Shown: positions 27,743 through 36,573 of the stretch, one piece after another
Layout of the letters: every line of letters begins with the position of its first letter
Numbering within the stretch: the stretch's first letter is position 1
NCBI RefSeq assembly: GCF_014353015.1
Contig: NZ_CP060704.1
Coordinates: 893,001 to 957,000 of the forward strand
Reading direction: 5' to 3'
From: Chitinimonas koreensis
GTDB taxonomy: Bacteria; Pseudomonadota; Gammaproteobacteria; Burkholderiales; Chitinimonadaceae
Length of the DNA stretch: 64,000 nt
Translations under genes and position numbers: made by a program
The notes under the pieces: model-generated
What the model saw: only the letters and a program-made list of their open reading frames with translations
What the model was told of the DNA's origin: nothing
The model's database searches: none

Positions 27743-28420
27743 ATGCTCAAACTCCGCAACATCAGCAAGGTGCACCGCACCGGCGACATCGAGACCACCG
27801 CGCTCGACCAGATCGACCTCGACATCGAGGCCGGCGAATACCTGGCCATCACCGGCCCGTCGGGCTGCGGCAAGTCGACGCTGCTCGGCATCCTCGGCCT
27901 GCTCGACGCGCCGAGCGCCGGCGAGTACTGGTTCGAAGGCCGGAACGTGGCCGGCTGGAGCGAGGCGAAGCTGAACCAGCTGCGGCGCGGCCGGATCGGC
28001 TTCATCTTCCAGAGCTTCAACCTGATCGACGAACTGACGGTGGCCGAGAACGTCGGCCTGGCGCTCGAGTACGGCGAGGTGCCGGCGCGCGAGCGCAAGC
28101 AGCGGGTCGACGAGGCAATGGCGCGGCTGGGCGTGAGCCACCGCGCCGGCCACCGGCCGTCGCAGCTGTCGGGCGGCCAGCAGCAGCGGGTGGCGATCGC
28201 CCGCGCGCTGGTATCGCGGCCGGCCTTGCTGCTGGCCGACGAACCGACCGGCAACCTGGACAGCGCGCACGGCGACGAGGTGATGCGGCTGCTGCGCGAG
28301 ATCAATGCAGAAGGGACCACGCTGGTGATGGTGACGCACTCGCCGGCGCACGCGGCGCAAGCCTCGCGCACGCTGCGGCTGCTCGACGGCCGGGTGCTGG
28401 TCGATGCGGTGGCGGCGTGA
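27743..28420 (+). CDS. MacB/LolD-type ABC transporter ATP-binding protein (copy 2)
   Basis: Protein of 225 residues with Walker A GPSGCGKST, signature LSGGQQQR and Walker B LLLADEPTGNLDS. From residue 12 on it is almost identical to the ATPase at 9089. I see one amino-acid change (Gln for Arg near residue 77) and a handful of silent ones. The first 11 residues (MLKLRNISKVH) differ more. It lies between adaptor and permease in the sigma-54-controlled operon and should power the permease at 28620. A GCAGGAACCGCC sequence precedes the ATG. Confidence 0.94.
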   Translation: MLKLRNISKVHRTGDIETTALDQIDLDIEAGEYLAITGPSGCGKSTLLGILGLLDAPSAGEYWFEGRNVAGWSEAKLNQLRRGRIGFIFQSFNLIDELTVAENVGLALEYGEVPARERKQRVDEAMARLGVSHRAGHRPSQLSGGQQQRVAIARALVSRPALLLADEPTGNLDSAHGDEVMRLLREINAEGTTLVMVTHSPAHAAQASRTLRLLDGRVLVDAVAA

Positions 28421-28449
28421 GGACGCTGGCGAAACGGTGAAGCATCCCT

Positions 28450-28521
28450 TGTAGGAGCGGCTTCAGCCGCGAATGGTGGAGGCATCCACCGGCGCCATTC
28501 GCGGCTGAAGCCGCTCCTGCA
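28450..28521. repeat. Family A REP-like inverted repeat, spacer inverted relative to the copy at 9796
   Basis: The arms match those of 9796-9867 and the flanking sequence is shared. The spacer reads ATGGTGGAGGCATCCACCGG here but appears as its reverse complement in the other copy. Confidence 0.9.
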
Positions 28522-28619
28522 GGGGCCTCGATCCGACTCGCCGCCGCCATCGCGATCCGGCCAGGCGCGCCGTCTCTGCAACGGCCGCCCGGCAAGCAAA
28601 CAAAACAAAGGAAACAACC

Positions 28620-30995
28620 ATGATCCGCCCCAACGATCTGCGCATCGGCTGGCGCCAGCTGTGGCAGGACCCCGGCTACTCGGCCGTGGTGATCCTCGGC
28701 CTCGCCATCGGCATCGCGGTGGCCTTCGTGCTGGCCAGCTTCGTCGAGGCCGAGCTGGCGGTCGACCGCGACCCGGCCGCCGCGCGGCTGTACCAGCTCG
28801 AGCTGCGCTACCGCAATCCGGACGGCGCGCCGAGCTGGCAATCGCAGGTGCCGGTACCGTTCCGCGCCGAGGTCGATCGCGCCGCGCCGGTGGCGGCCAG
28901 CAGCGTGCTGTATCGCCGCGCCTATTCGCTGCGCGTCGGCGAACGCGTGCAGCGCTATGTGATCGGTTTCGTCGATCCGTCGTTCGCCGCCATGCTCGGC
29001 GCGACGCCGCAGGCCGGCGACCTGGCCGAGGCGCTGGCGCGACCCGATGCGCTGGCGCTCAGCAGCTCGACCGCGGTCGCGCTGTTCGGCCGAGCCGACG
29101 TGGTCGGCCGCAGCGTCAACATCCAGGGCCGCGCCTACCGTGTCGCCGCCGTGCTGGCCGATCGCGCGCCCAACAGCGTGTTCCGCTTCGAGGTGCTGGC
29201 CTCGACCCGCTCCGCCGCCTGGGACAACCGCGAGTTCGCCTATTCCGAGTGGGGCCACCACTCGGGCCGGCTGTTCGTCCAGCTGCGTCCCGGCGCCGAC
29301 ACGGCGGCGGCCGCCGCGCTGCTGCAGCGGCTGTACGATGATGCGCCGCGCGGCGAACAGGTGCCGGACGAATTCCGCCTCGCCGGCCACGTCGCCGAAG
29401 TTCGGCTGATGGCGGTGCCGCGGCTCAAGCTCGACGGCGCCGGTTCCGAGGGCAACGCCGCGCTGTATGCCGGCCTGGCCGGCCTCGCGCTGCTGATCCT
29501 GCTGCTGGCGGCGATCAACTACGTCAACCTCAGCACCGTGCGCACGCTCAAGCGCCAGCGCGAGATCGGCATCCGCAAGGCGCTCGGCGCCTCGCCCGGC
29601 CGCATCGTGGCGCAGTTCCTGACCGAGTCGGTGCTGGTGGCGGCGCTTGCCACCGCGCTCGGACTGCTGCTGGCCTGGCTGTGCTGGCCGCTGCTGATGG
29701 AATCGCTGGGCCTGCGCTTCGCCGCGCCGTTCGGCTGGCCGATGTTGCCGCTGGCGGTGGCCGCCGGACTGCTCACCGGCCTGCTGGCCGGGCTCTACCC
29801 GGCCTGGGTGGCCTGCCGGGTGCCGGTGGCGCAGGCGCTGGCCGGCCGCGACCGGCAGGAGACCCGCGGCGGCCTGTGGCTGCGCCGCGGCCTGACCGTG
29901 CTGCAGTTCGGCGCCGCCATCGGCCTGTCGGCCTTCGCGCTGGTGATCTTCCTGCAGGCGCGCTACGCCACGCGCATCGATCCCGGCTTCGCGACGCGGC
30001 CGCTGCTGCTGGTCTACTCGCCGTCCGGGCTCGATCCGGCGCGCAGCGAGCAGTTCCGCCGCGCGCTGGCGCAACTGCCCGGCGTGGCCGCGGCCGGCCG
30101 CTCGCTCGACGCGCCGGGCCGCAACGACACCAGCAGCGCGACCAGCGTGACGCTCGCCGATGGCCGTCTCCTCAACATCCGCTGGGAGCCGGTCGATCCG
30201 TATTTCTTCCTCGCCTACGGCCTTGCGCCGATCGCCGGCCGGGCCTTCGAGCCGCAGCGCGACACGCTGAGCAGCCTCGACCGCATCGTGCTCAACCGCA
30301 GCGCGGTGCGCCAGCTCGGTTATGTCTCGCCGCAGGCGGCGGTCGGCCAGTCGCTCAAGGTCGGCGACGGGTACAAGCAGATCGTCGGCGTGATCGAGGA
30401 CATCCGCTACCAGTCGGTGCGCGAGCCGGCCGTGCCGATGTTCTATGCGATCGGCGAAACCTGGCTGTACACCATCACGCTGCGCGCCGACGGCGATCCG
30501 GCGCGCGTCAAGGCGGCCGCCGAGTCGCTGTGGCGTACCCGCTTCCCGGACGAGACGCCGCAGGTGGAAGGCTTCGAGCGCATGCTGGAGAACGCCTACC
30601 AGAACGACATGCGGCTGGCCCGGCTGCTGAGCGGCGCGGCGGCCATCGCCACGCTGATCGCCGGCTTCGGCCTGTATGCGCTGGCGGCCTACGGCGTGCG
30701 GCGGCGGGCGCGCGAGATCGTCATCCGCAAGCTCTACGGCGCCGGCGCCGGCGCGATCGCCGGCCTGCTCGGCCGCGAGTTCGGCGCGCTGGTGCTGGCC
30801 GGCGCCGGCCTCGGCCTGCCGCTGGCCTGGCTGGCGACCCAGCACTACCTCGACGGCTTCGTCGACCGCGCGCCGATCGGCGTCTGGCCGCTGGCTGCCG
30901 CGCTGGCCGCCGCCGCGCTGGTGGCGCTGCTGGCGACCTTGCGGCACATGCTGACGGCGCTGGCGATGCCGCCGGTGCATGCCTTGCAGGGTTGA
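28620..30995 (+). CDS. FtsX-fold ABC permease (MacB-like, DUF214 type)
   Basis: Protein of 791 residues. It has an N-terminal helix after 'LRIGWRQLWQDPGYSAVVIL', a large periplasmic domain (about 45-275), three helices ('YAGLAGLALLILLLAAINYV', then two more), and a second helix-periplasmic-helices set ending with 'RRRAREIVIRKLYGAGAGA'. Such duplicated FtsX permeases work with a MacB-like ATPase and an adaptor to move peptides, lipids or drugs from the periplasm or membrane. It is intact, unlike its paralogue at 9951. The ribosome-binding site is AAAGGAAACAACC. Confidence 0.92.
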   Translation: MIRPNDLRIGWRQLWQDPGYSAVVILGLAIGIAVAFVLASFVEAELAVDRDPAAARLYQLELRYRNPDGAPSWQSQVPVPFRAEVDRAAPVAASSVLYRRAYSLRVGERVQRYVIGFVDPSFAAMLGATPQAGDLAEALARPDALALSSSTAVALFGRADVVGRSVNIQGRAYRVAAVLADRAPNSVFRFEVLASTRSAAWDNREFAYSEWGHHSGRLFVQLRPGADTAAAAALLQRLYDDAPRGEQVPDEFRLAGHVAEVRLMAVPRLKLDGAGSEGNAALYAGLAGLALLILLLAAINYVNLSTVRTLKRQREIGIRKALGASPGRIVAQFLTESVLVAALATALGLLLAWLCWPLLMESLGLRFAAPFGWPMLPLAVAAGLLTGLLAGLYPAWVACRVPVAQALAGRDRQETRGGLWLRRGLTVLQFGAAIGLSAFALVIFLQARYATRIDPGFATRPLLLVYSPSGLDPARSEQFRRALAQLPGVAAAGRSLDAPGRNDTSSATSVTLADGRLLNIRWEPVDPYFFLAYGLAPIAGRAFEPQRDTLSSLDRIVLNRSAVRQLGYVSPQAAVGQSLKVGDGYKQIVGVIEDIRYQSVREPAVPMFYAIGETWLYTITLRADGDPARVKAAAESLWRTRFPDETPQVEGFERMLENAYQNDMRLARLLSGAAAIATLIAGFGLYALAAYGVRRRAREIVIRKLYGAGAGAIAGLLGREFGALVLAGAGLGLPLAWLATQHYLDGFVDRAPIGVWPLAAALAAAALVALLATLRHMLTALAMPPVHALQG

Positions 30996-31019
30996 GCCTG
31001 CCTGGTGCCCGACGATCGC

Positions 31020-31104
31020 ATATAGGGGCGGCTTCTGCCGCGATTGGTAGGAAGGTCGCCATACCGTTGGCGCTCCACCCTTCGCGGCTGAAGCCGCTCC
31101 TGCA
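31020..31104. repeat. Degenerate family A repeat
   Basis: The left arm is mutated (ATAGGGGCGGCTTCTGCCGC) while the right arm is intact. It follows the permease gene directly. Confidence 0.75.
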
Positions 31105-31133
31105 CGCCTCTGCCGTGCGATCCCGGTCGGTTT

Positions 31134-31203
31134 TGTAGGTCGGGCTTCATGCCCGACAGCGGCCTGGAATCCGCGGCGCCGTCGGGCATAAAGCCCGACC
31201 TGC
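31134..31203. repeat. Family B palindromic repeat
   Basis: The arms TGTAGGTCGGGCTTCATGCC and GGCATAAAGCCCGACCTGC face each other. The variable bases differ from copy 16781 but remain paired. Confidence 0.85.
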
Positions 31204-31284
31204 ATCAGTCCGGCCTGCGGCAATCGGCGCGATGGATGCCGCCGCGAATCCGACGGTTGCGGGCGGGCCCGCCGGACACGCCGC

Positions 31285-31755
31285 TCAGCGCGGCTTGTAG
31301 TTCGCCAGCCGCCGCGCATTGGCGGTGGCGGCGCGGTGGACCGGCTTGAGGCTGGCATGCATCACCTGCAGGCCGGCGTGCGACAGGCGCTTGAGCTGGG
31401 TCGCGTCGCTGAGCAGGGCGACCAGGCGGGCCTGGCCGTGGCGGTTGGCGCCGGCCGGGCTGGCCAGCAGCCGCAGCATCGTGGCCGAGCTCTTCACCGC
31501 CTGCTGCCAGCCGTACAGCGCCAGCCGCGGGTAGAGCGTCATCCACTTCAACAGCGCGCCCTGCCAGGCGGCCGCGGCGGCCTCGATCTTCTCGTTGCCC
31601 ATGCGGGCGAATTCCTGCCGGTCGGGCGCGTTCGGCTGCGGGCCGGCGGCGGCCAGGCGCCCCAGGCGGTGCTGGATGACCTGGGCGGAAGCCAGCAGCA
31701 TCTGCTGGCTTTTCAGGGCGTAATCGGCCCACAGGGCGAAGGGATGGTTGGCCAT
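31285..31755 (-). CDS. Phasin-like polyhydroxyalkanoate granule-associated protein
   Basis: Protein of 156 residues starting MANHPFALWADYALKSQQML, with AAGGAATCC in front. It is all-helical and amphipathic, and its 'RMGNEKIEAAAAAWQGALLK' and 'GLQVMHASLKPVHRAATANA' fit betaproteobacterial phasins. Phasins coat PHA granules. The matching PHA synthase gene is 23 kb away at 54384. It is a single gene, divergent from the MdlA-like transporter. Confidence 0.7.
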   Translation of the reverse strand: MANHPFALWADYALKSQQMLLASAQVIQHRLGRLAAAGPQPNAPDRQEFARMGNEKIEAAAAAWQGALLKWMTLYPRLALYGWQQAVKSSATMLRLLASPAGANRHGQARLVALLSDATQLKRLSHAGLQVMHASLKPVHRAATANARRLANYKPR

Positions 31756-31937
31756 GATGGATTCCTTGCAGGAGACGAAGGGGTCTTCAGGTCCGAGCCA
31801 TCGACGGGGGCCCGAGTTCCGCCGCGTCCGCTCGATCGCCGCCGGTTTGCGATGCCGCGTGAAATCGCCCGCCGCAGGCCCTAGAATCGGCGGCTTGCCC
31901 GGCCGGCACGCCGCCGGGCCCACTCACAAGGTGTTCC

Positions 31938-33680
31938 ATGACGCTCTTTGGCCTCGTCGGCGGCTATATCCGCCAGAACTGGCGTCCTTACTTCCTGTCG
32001 GCGCTGATGCTGGCCTCGGTCGCCGCGCTGACGGTGTGGATCCCGCGCCAGGTCGGCCACATCGTCGACGCGCTGGTGGCGCACGCGCTGGCCGGACCGG
32101 CGCTGCTGGCCGAGCTGGCCAAGCTCTTGGCGGCCGGCGCGGCGATCTACTTCCTGCGCGTGGGCTGGCGGCTGCAGCTGTTCGCCGCCAGCTACCGGCT
32201 CGGCGTCGAGCTGCGCACCCGGCTGTACCGCCGGCTCAGCCTGCAGGGGCCGGCCTTCTACCAGCAGCAGCGCACCGGCGACCTGATGGCGCTGGCCACC
32301 AACGACGTCGACGCGGTCGAGATGGCGGCCGGCGAGGCCATGCTGGCCGGCTTCGACGGCACGCTGACGCTGGTGATGGTGATCGCCATGATGGCGCTCG
32401 GCCTCGACGGCCGGCTCACCGCGGTGGCGCTGCTGCCGTTCCCGGTCATGGCCTACGCCTTCTGGCGCATCTCCAACCGCATCCACCATGCCTCCAAGGA
32501 CGCGCTCGACCGCTTCAGCGACCTCAACGACCACGTGCAGGAGACGCTGTCGGGCGTGCGCACGGTGCGCGCGCTGGGGCTGGAGGCGCGCTCGGCCGCC
32601 CATTTCGCCACCCTGGCCGAAGGCGCCGCCGAAGCCAGCCTGCGCGCCCAGCGCTGGGAGGCGGCCTACGAACCGGCGGTGGGGGTGACGCTGACCTTCG
32701 CCCAGCTGTTCGCGCTGGCGCTCGGTGGCTGGCTGGTGTGGCGGGGCGAACTGACGGTCGGCGCGCTGACCGCCTTCTCGATGTACCTGGGCCAGTTGAT
32801 CTGGCCGATGTTCGCCGCCGGCTGGGTGCTGAGCCTGATCGAGCGCGGCCGCGCCGCCTGGGGCCGGCTCGAGCCGGTGCTGGCGCAGGCGCTGAGCATC
32901 GACGACCACGGCACGGTCGAGACGATGGCGGCCGGGCCGCTGTGCTTCGACGCGGTGCGCTTCCGCTATCCGGGCCAGCAGCACGACGCGCTGGCCGGCG
33001 TGTCCTTCGCGCTCGAGCCGGGCCGCACGCTGGGCCTGGTCGGCCCGACCGGCGCCGGCAAGTCGACCGTGGTGCGGCTGATCCTGCGCCAGTACGCGGC
33101 CCAGGCCGGCCTCCTCGATTGGGGCGGCGTGCCGCTGGCCGACTACCGGCTGGAGAAGCTGCACCAGGCGATCGCCTGGGTGCCGCAGGAGGCTTTCCTG
33201 TTCTCCGCCTCGATCGCCGACAACATCGCGCTCGGCAAGCCCGGCGCTAGCCGCGCCGAGATCGAGCGGGCGGCCAGGCTGGCCAGCGTGCACGACGACA
33301 TCGCGCGCTTCCCGCAGGGCTACGACACGCCGGTCGGCGAGCGCGGCATCACGCTGTCGGGCGGCCAGCGCCAGCGCGTGGCGATCGCCCGCGCACTGCT
33401 GACCGACGCGCCGCTGCTGCTGCTCGACGACGCGCTGTCGGCGGTCGACACCCAGACCGAGACCGACATCCTGCATCACCTGCGCGCGGCCCGGCTCAAC
33501 CGCACGGTGATCATCGTCAGCCATCGGCTGAGCGCGGTGATGGACGCCGACCAGACGCTGGTGCTCAGGCACGGGCAGGTGGTCGAGGCGGGCAGCCACG
33601 AGGCGCTGCTGGCGCTGGACGGCTGGTATGCGGGGCAGTGGCGCTACCAGCAGCTCGAGGCGAGTCTCGATGCGGATTGA
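31938..33680 (+). CDS. ABC exporter half-transporter, MdlA type
   Basis: Protein of 580 residues: six membrane helices (about 20-310), then an ATPase with Walker A GPTGAGKST, signature LSGGQRQR and Walker B LLLLDDALSAVD. The ATP-site residues look complete. Heterodimeric exporters of the MdlA/MdlB type are normally encoded by adjacent genes. The likely partner begins at 34526, after an inserted toxin-antitoxin pair. Substrates of the family are mostly lipids and drugs. Confidence 0.9.
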   Translation: MTLFGLVGGYIRQNWRPYFLSALMLASVAALTVWIPRQVGHIVDALVAHALAGPALLAELAKLLAAGAAIYFLRVGWRLQLFAASYRLGVELRTRLYRRLSLQGPAFYQQQRTGDLMALATNDVDAVEMAAGEAMLAGFDGTLTLVMVIAMMALGLDGRLTAVALLPFPVMAYAFWRISNRIHHASKDALDRFSDLNDHVQETLSGVRTVRALGLEARSAAHFATLAEGAAEASLRAQRWEAAYEPAVGVTLTFAQLFALALGGWLVWRGELTVGALTAFSMYLGQLIWPMFAAGWVLSLIERGRAAWGRLEPVLAQALSIDDHGTVETMAAGPLCFDAVRFRYPGQQHDALAGVSFALEPGRTLGLVGPTGAGKSTVVRLILRQYAAQAGLLDWGGVPLADYRLEKLHQAIAWVPQEAFLFSASIADNIALGKPGASRAEIERAARLASVHDDIARFPQGYDTPVGERGITLSGGQRQRVAIARALLTDAPLLLLDDALSAVDTQTETDILHHLRAARLNRTVIIVSHRLSAVMDADQTLVLRHGQVVEAGSHEALLALDGWYAGQWRYQQLEASLDAD

Positions 33681-33696
33681 ATCGATAGGACGGTGG

Positions 33697-33723
33697 GTTA
33701 GCCATGATTTATCATGGGCTTAC
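33697..33723. promoter_or_regulatory. Palindromic operator of the toxin-antitoxin pair
   Basis: CCATGAT-TT-ATCATGG (33702-33717) is a perfect 7-bp inverted repeat, extended by TTAGC/GCTTA. It ends 38 bases before the antitoxin start and is a likely target of the AbrB-fold antitoxin. Confidence 0.6.
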
Positions 33724-33755
33724 CTTTTGTCTTACTTGGCTTGCGAGGAGTCGCC

Positions 33756-34040
33756 ATGCTGACCGTGAAAATGTCGAGCAAGGGCCAGATCGTCATCCCG
33801 AAATCGGTGCGCGAAGCGCGGCACCTGGAGAGCGGTGCGGAATTCACGCTGGCCGTGGTGGGCGACGAGTTGCGCCTGCTGCCGGCGCCCAAGTTCGCTG
33901 CCAGCAGCATCGAACAGGCGGCCGGCGCATTGGCGCACGACGGCCGCGATCGGCTGTCGGACGAGCAGACCGAGCGCGCGATCGCCGACCTGCTGGGGCC
34001 GAGGACGAAGCGAGCAAGCCATGATCGTGCTCGACACTAA
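33756..34040 (+). CDS. AbrB/VapB-type antitoxin
   Basis: Protein of 94 residues. The first 45 form a swapped-hairpin AbrB domain ('MLTVKMSSKGQIVIPKSVRE'), and the remainder is the flexible toxin-binding part. The start has GAGGAG seven bases upstream. It overlaps the toxin gene by 20 bases, the usual VapBC coupling. It should neutralise the PIN-domain ribonuclease encoded next and, with it, bind the upstream palindrome. Confidence 0.88.
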   Translation: MLTVKMSSKGQIVIPKSVREARHLESGAEFTLAVVGDELRLLPAPKFAASSIEQAAGALAHDGRDRLSDEQTERAIADLLGPRTKRASHDRARH

Positions 34041-34416
34041 TGTGCTTGCCCGCTTCCTGCTCAAGGACGAGCCGGTGCAGCACGCGGCGGCAGTGCGGCT
34101 GCTGGGCGGCCCGCGCGACTGTACGGCACCGCCGACGGTGCTGCTTGAACTGAGCTGGGTACTCAAGGTGAACGGCTGCAGCCCGGCCGAGATCGCCAAG
34201 GGATTGCGCCTGCTGCTCGGCCTGCCGCATTTCAAGCCGATCGAGCCCGAGGCGATCGCCTATGCGCTACGCTGGTTCGAGGCCGGCATTGACTTCGGCG
34301 ACGCACTGCACCTGGCCTTGTCGGCCGGCCACGATCGTTTCCTGACCTTCGACAAGGCTTTCGACAAGCTGGCGGGAGAGCTGGGCGCCTTTCCGCCGGT
34401 ATCTCGACCGCAGTGA
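34021..34416 (+). CDS. VapC-type PIN-domain toxin
   Basis: Protein of 131 residues starting MIVLDTNVLARFLLKDE, with acidic metal ligands at Asp5, a Glu near residue 43 ('VLLELSWVL'), 'FGDALHLALS' and 'FLTFDKAFDK'. PIN toxins cut RNA, often tRNA, when released from the antitoxin. The gene overlaps the antitoxin gene, as expected. The pair sits between the two halves of an exporter. Confidence 0.88.
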   Translation: MIVLDTNVLARFLLKDEPVQHAAAVRLLGGPRDCTAPPTVLLELSWVLKVNGCSPAEIAKGLRLLLGLPHFKPIEPEAIAYALRWFEAGIDFGDALHLALSAGHDRFLTFDKAFDKLAGELGAFPPVSRPQ

Positions 34417-34509
34417 TTCTCTATCGCGGTGCCGATCACCCACAACGAACGCGACTTCCTCGGCTATCCGGGCCTGCGCCTGGAGAACTGGGTCGGCGCA
34501 CAGCATTGA
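34417..34509 (+). pseudogene. C-terminal remnant of a second PIN-domain toxin
   Basis: This frame, directly after the VapC stop, reads VPITHNERDFLGYPGLRLEN and on to a stop at 34509. It resembles the end of many VapC proteins ('vt.N..eF..vpgL.lenW'). It has no start and no catalytic residues, so it is the leftover of another, mostly deleted toxin gene. Confidence 0.6.
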
Positions 34510-34525
34510 ATCGAATCCCTACCCG

Positions 34526-36301
34526 ATGACGAATCCCGCCACGCAGGACAAACGCCAGGCCATCGCGCTGCTGCGCGAATCGGCCGCCCCCGAGCGCCGC
34601 CACCTGTGGCACGGCGCCTTCTGGCTGCTGGTCGCCGCCGGGCTGGAGTCGCTCGGCCCGCTGCTGGGCAAGCATTTCATCGACGACTACCTGCTGCCGC
34701 GCACGGCCGACCTGACCGCGGTCGCCTGCCTGCTGATCGCCATGCTGGCCACCGGCGCGATCGCCAGCGTGCTGCGCTACCTGCAGCTGACCCGGCTGGC
34801 CGGCGTCGCCATGCGTTCGGTGCGGCGGCTGCGCGAGCGCGTCTACGGCCACGTGCTGCGGCTGCCGATGGCCTTCTTCGACCGCGCCATCACCGGCCAG
34901 CTGGTCAGCCGCGTCACCAACGACACCGAGCAGGTCAAGAGCCTCTACGTGCAGGTGCTGTTCGTGATGCTCGACAGCAGCATCGTGGTGTTCGGCGCCA
35001 TCCTGGCGATGGCCTGGCTCGACTGGCGGCTGATGCTGATCGTGGCGGTGATGCTGCCGGCGGTGATCGTGATCGTCTGGTTCTACCAGCGCTGGAGCGC
35101 GCCGGCGGTGGCGCGGGCGCGCGAATTGCGCAGCGAGATCAACGCCCAGGTGGCCGAGAGCATCGCCGGCATGGCGGTGCTGCAGGCCAGCAATGCCGAA
35201 GAGCGCTTCAACCGCCGCTTCGGCGAGACCAGCACGCGCCACTACCACGCCCGGCTGGCCGAGCTGCGCGCCAACGCCTGGCTGCTGCGGCCGATGCTCG
35301 ACCTCTTGAACGTAATCCTGCTGACCGTGGTGATCTACCGCTTCGGCCTGCGCGAACTGAGCGGGCTCGAGGTCGGCATCCTGTACGCCTTCGTCAGCTA
35401 TATCGGCCGGGTGGTCGATCCGCTGATCCAGATCACGCTGCAGTTCAGCCAGCTGCAGCAGGCGGTGGTGGCGGCCTCGCGCGTCAACACGCTGCTGCGC
35501 GAGCCGCGCGCCGAGGCGGTCGCGGGCGAGGGTGCGGCAACCGGCGCCATCCGCCACGGCGCCATCGAGATCCGCGACCTGACCTTCGGCTACACGCCGG
35601 CGCAGCCGGTCATCCACGACCTGAGCCTGAGCATCCCGGCCGGCCGCTTCTTCGGCATCGTCGGCCATACCGGCAGCGGCAAGTCGACGCTGCTGAGCCT
35701 GCTGCTGCGCTTCTACACCCAGCAGGCCGGCCGCATCGAGATCGACGGCGTGCCGCTGGCCACGCTCGGCGACGAGGCCTTCCGCGCCGAGGTCGGGCTG
35801 GTGCCGCAGGACCCGTTCCTGCTCGCCGCCAGCGCGCGCGAGAACATCGACATGGGCCGCGGCCTGACCGACGCCGAGGTCGAGGCCGCCGCGCGCGCCG
35901 CGCGCTGCCACGATTTCATCCTGCAGCTGGAGCACGGCTACGCCACGCCGCTGGGCGAGGGCGGGGCGCGGCTGTCGGTCGGCCAGAAGCAGCTGGTCGC
36001 CATCGCCCGCGCGCTGGCCGGCAAGCCGCGCATCCTGCTGCTGGACGAGGCCACCAGCCATATCGACAGCGAGACCGAGCAGGTCGTCCAGCAGGCGCTC
36101 GACGACCTGCGCGGCAAGGTCACGCTGATCGCCATCGCGCACCGGCTGTCGACCATCCGCGACGCCGACGCCATCGTGGTGCTCAACCACGGCCGCATCG
36201 CCGAACAGGGCGACCACGAGGCGCTGATGGCGCGCGAGGGGGGATTTATCAGCGGCTGTATCTGCTGCAGCAGGTGGAGAGCGAAAGCGTGTGAAAGGTG
36301 A
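34526..36301 (+). CDS. ABC exporter half-transporter, MdlB type (C-terminal frameshift)
   Basis: Protein of 591 residues as read: six membrane helices (about 25-305), ATPase with Walker A GHTGSGKST, signature LSVGQKQL (a variant of LSGGQ) and Walker B ILLLDEATSHID. The last 20 residues (FISGCICCSRW...) look wrong. One more G in the G-run at 36238-36243 would give GGIYQRLYLLQQVESESV and a stop at 36294, a normal end for this family. The corrected stop lies inside the first unit of a repeat array. Partner of the gene at 31938. Confidence 0.88.
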   Translation: MTNPATQDKRQAIALLRESAAPERRHLWHGAFWLLVAAGLESLGPLLGKHFIDDYLLPRTADLTAVACLLIAMLATGAIASVLRYLQLTRLAGVAMRSVRRLRERVYGHVLRLPMAFFDRAITGQLVSRVTNDTEQVKSLYVQVLFVMLDSSIVVFGAILAMAWLDWRLMLIVAVMLPAVIVIVWFYQRWSAPAVARARELRSEINAQVAESIAGMAVLQASNAEERFNRRFGETSTRHYHARLAELRANAWLLRPMLDLLNVILLTVVIYRFGLRELSGLEVGILYAFVSYIGRVVDPLIQITLQFSQLQQAVVAASRVNTLLREPRAEAVAGEGAATGAIRHGAIEIRDLTFGYTPAQPVIHDLSLSIPAGRFFGIVGHTGSGKSTLLSLLLRFYTQQAGRIEIDGVPLATLGDEAFRAEVGLVPQDPFLLAASARENIDMGRGLTDAEVEAAARAARCHDFILQLEHGYATPLGEGGARLSVGQKQLVAIARALAGKPRILLLDEATSHIDSETEQVVQQALDDLRGKVTLIAIAHRLSTIRDADAIVVLNHGRIAEQGDHEALMAREGGFISGCICCSRWRAKACER

Positions 36302-36573
36302 AACGTGAAACGTGAAATGTGAAATGTGAAATGTGAAATGTGAAAGGTGAAAGGTGAAAGGTGAAAGGTGGAACCCCATCCCCCTCCCGGCCTCCCCCTT
36401 GAAGGGGGAGGAGCGGGTCAGCGCCGAGAATGAAGATCTGTGATCGTCATTGCTGCGCCGCTCGACCCCTCCCCTTCAAGGGGAGGGCTGGGGTGGGGAT
36501 GGGGTTCCACGTTTCACATTTCACGTTTCACATTTCACGTTTTACGCTTCACGTTTTACGCTTCACGTTTCAC
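36291..36573. repeat. Family C element flanked by inverted GTGAAAN heptamer arrays
   Basis: About eleven GTGAAAN 7-mers (36291-36370) lead into CCCATCCCC and a CCCCCTTGAAGGGGGAGG core. A unique middle with a second core (CTCCCCTTCAAGGGGAGGG) follows, then GGGGATGGGG and about nine 7-mers in the opposite orientation (36508-36573). It fills the whole gap between mdlB and the GGDEF gene. Confidence 0.88.

Noticed and set aside
28302..31358. 1018-codon minus-strand frame opposite the intact permease
   Set aside because: Low-complexity product from the antisense of a GC-rich gene; the plus-strand permease is clearly real.
36291..36573. Possible CRISPR array because of regular short repeats
   Set aside because: Units are 7 bases with no spacers; the structure is a tandem array flanking palindromes.
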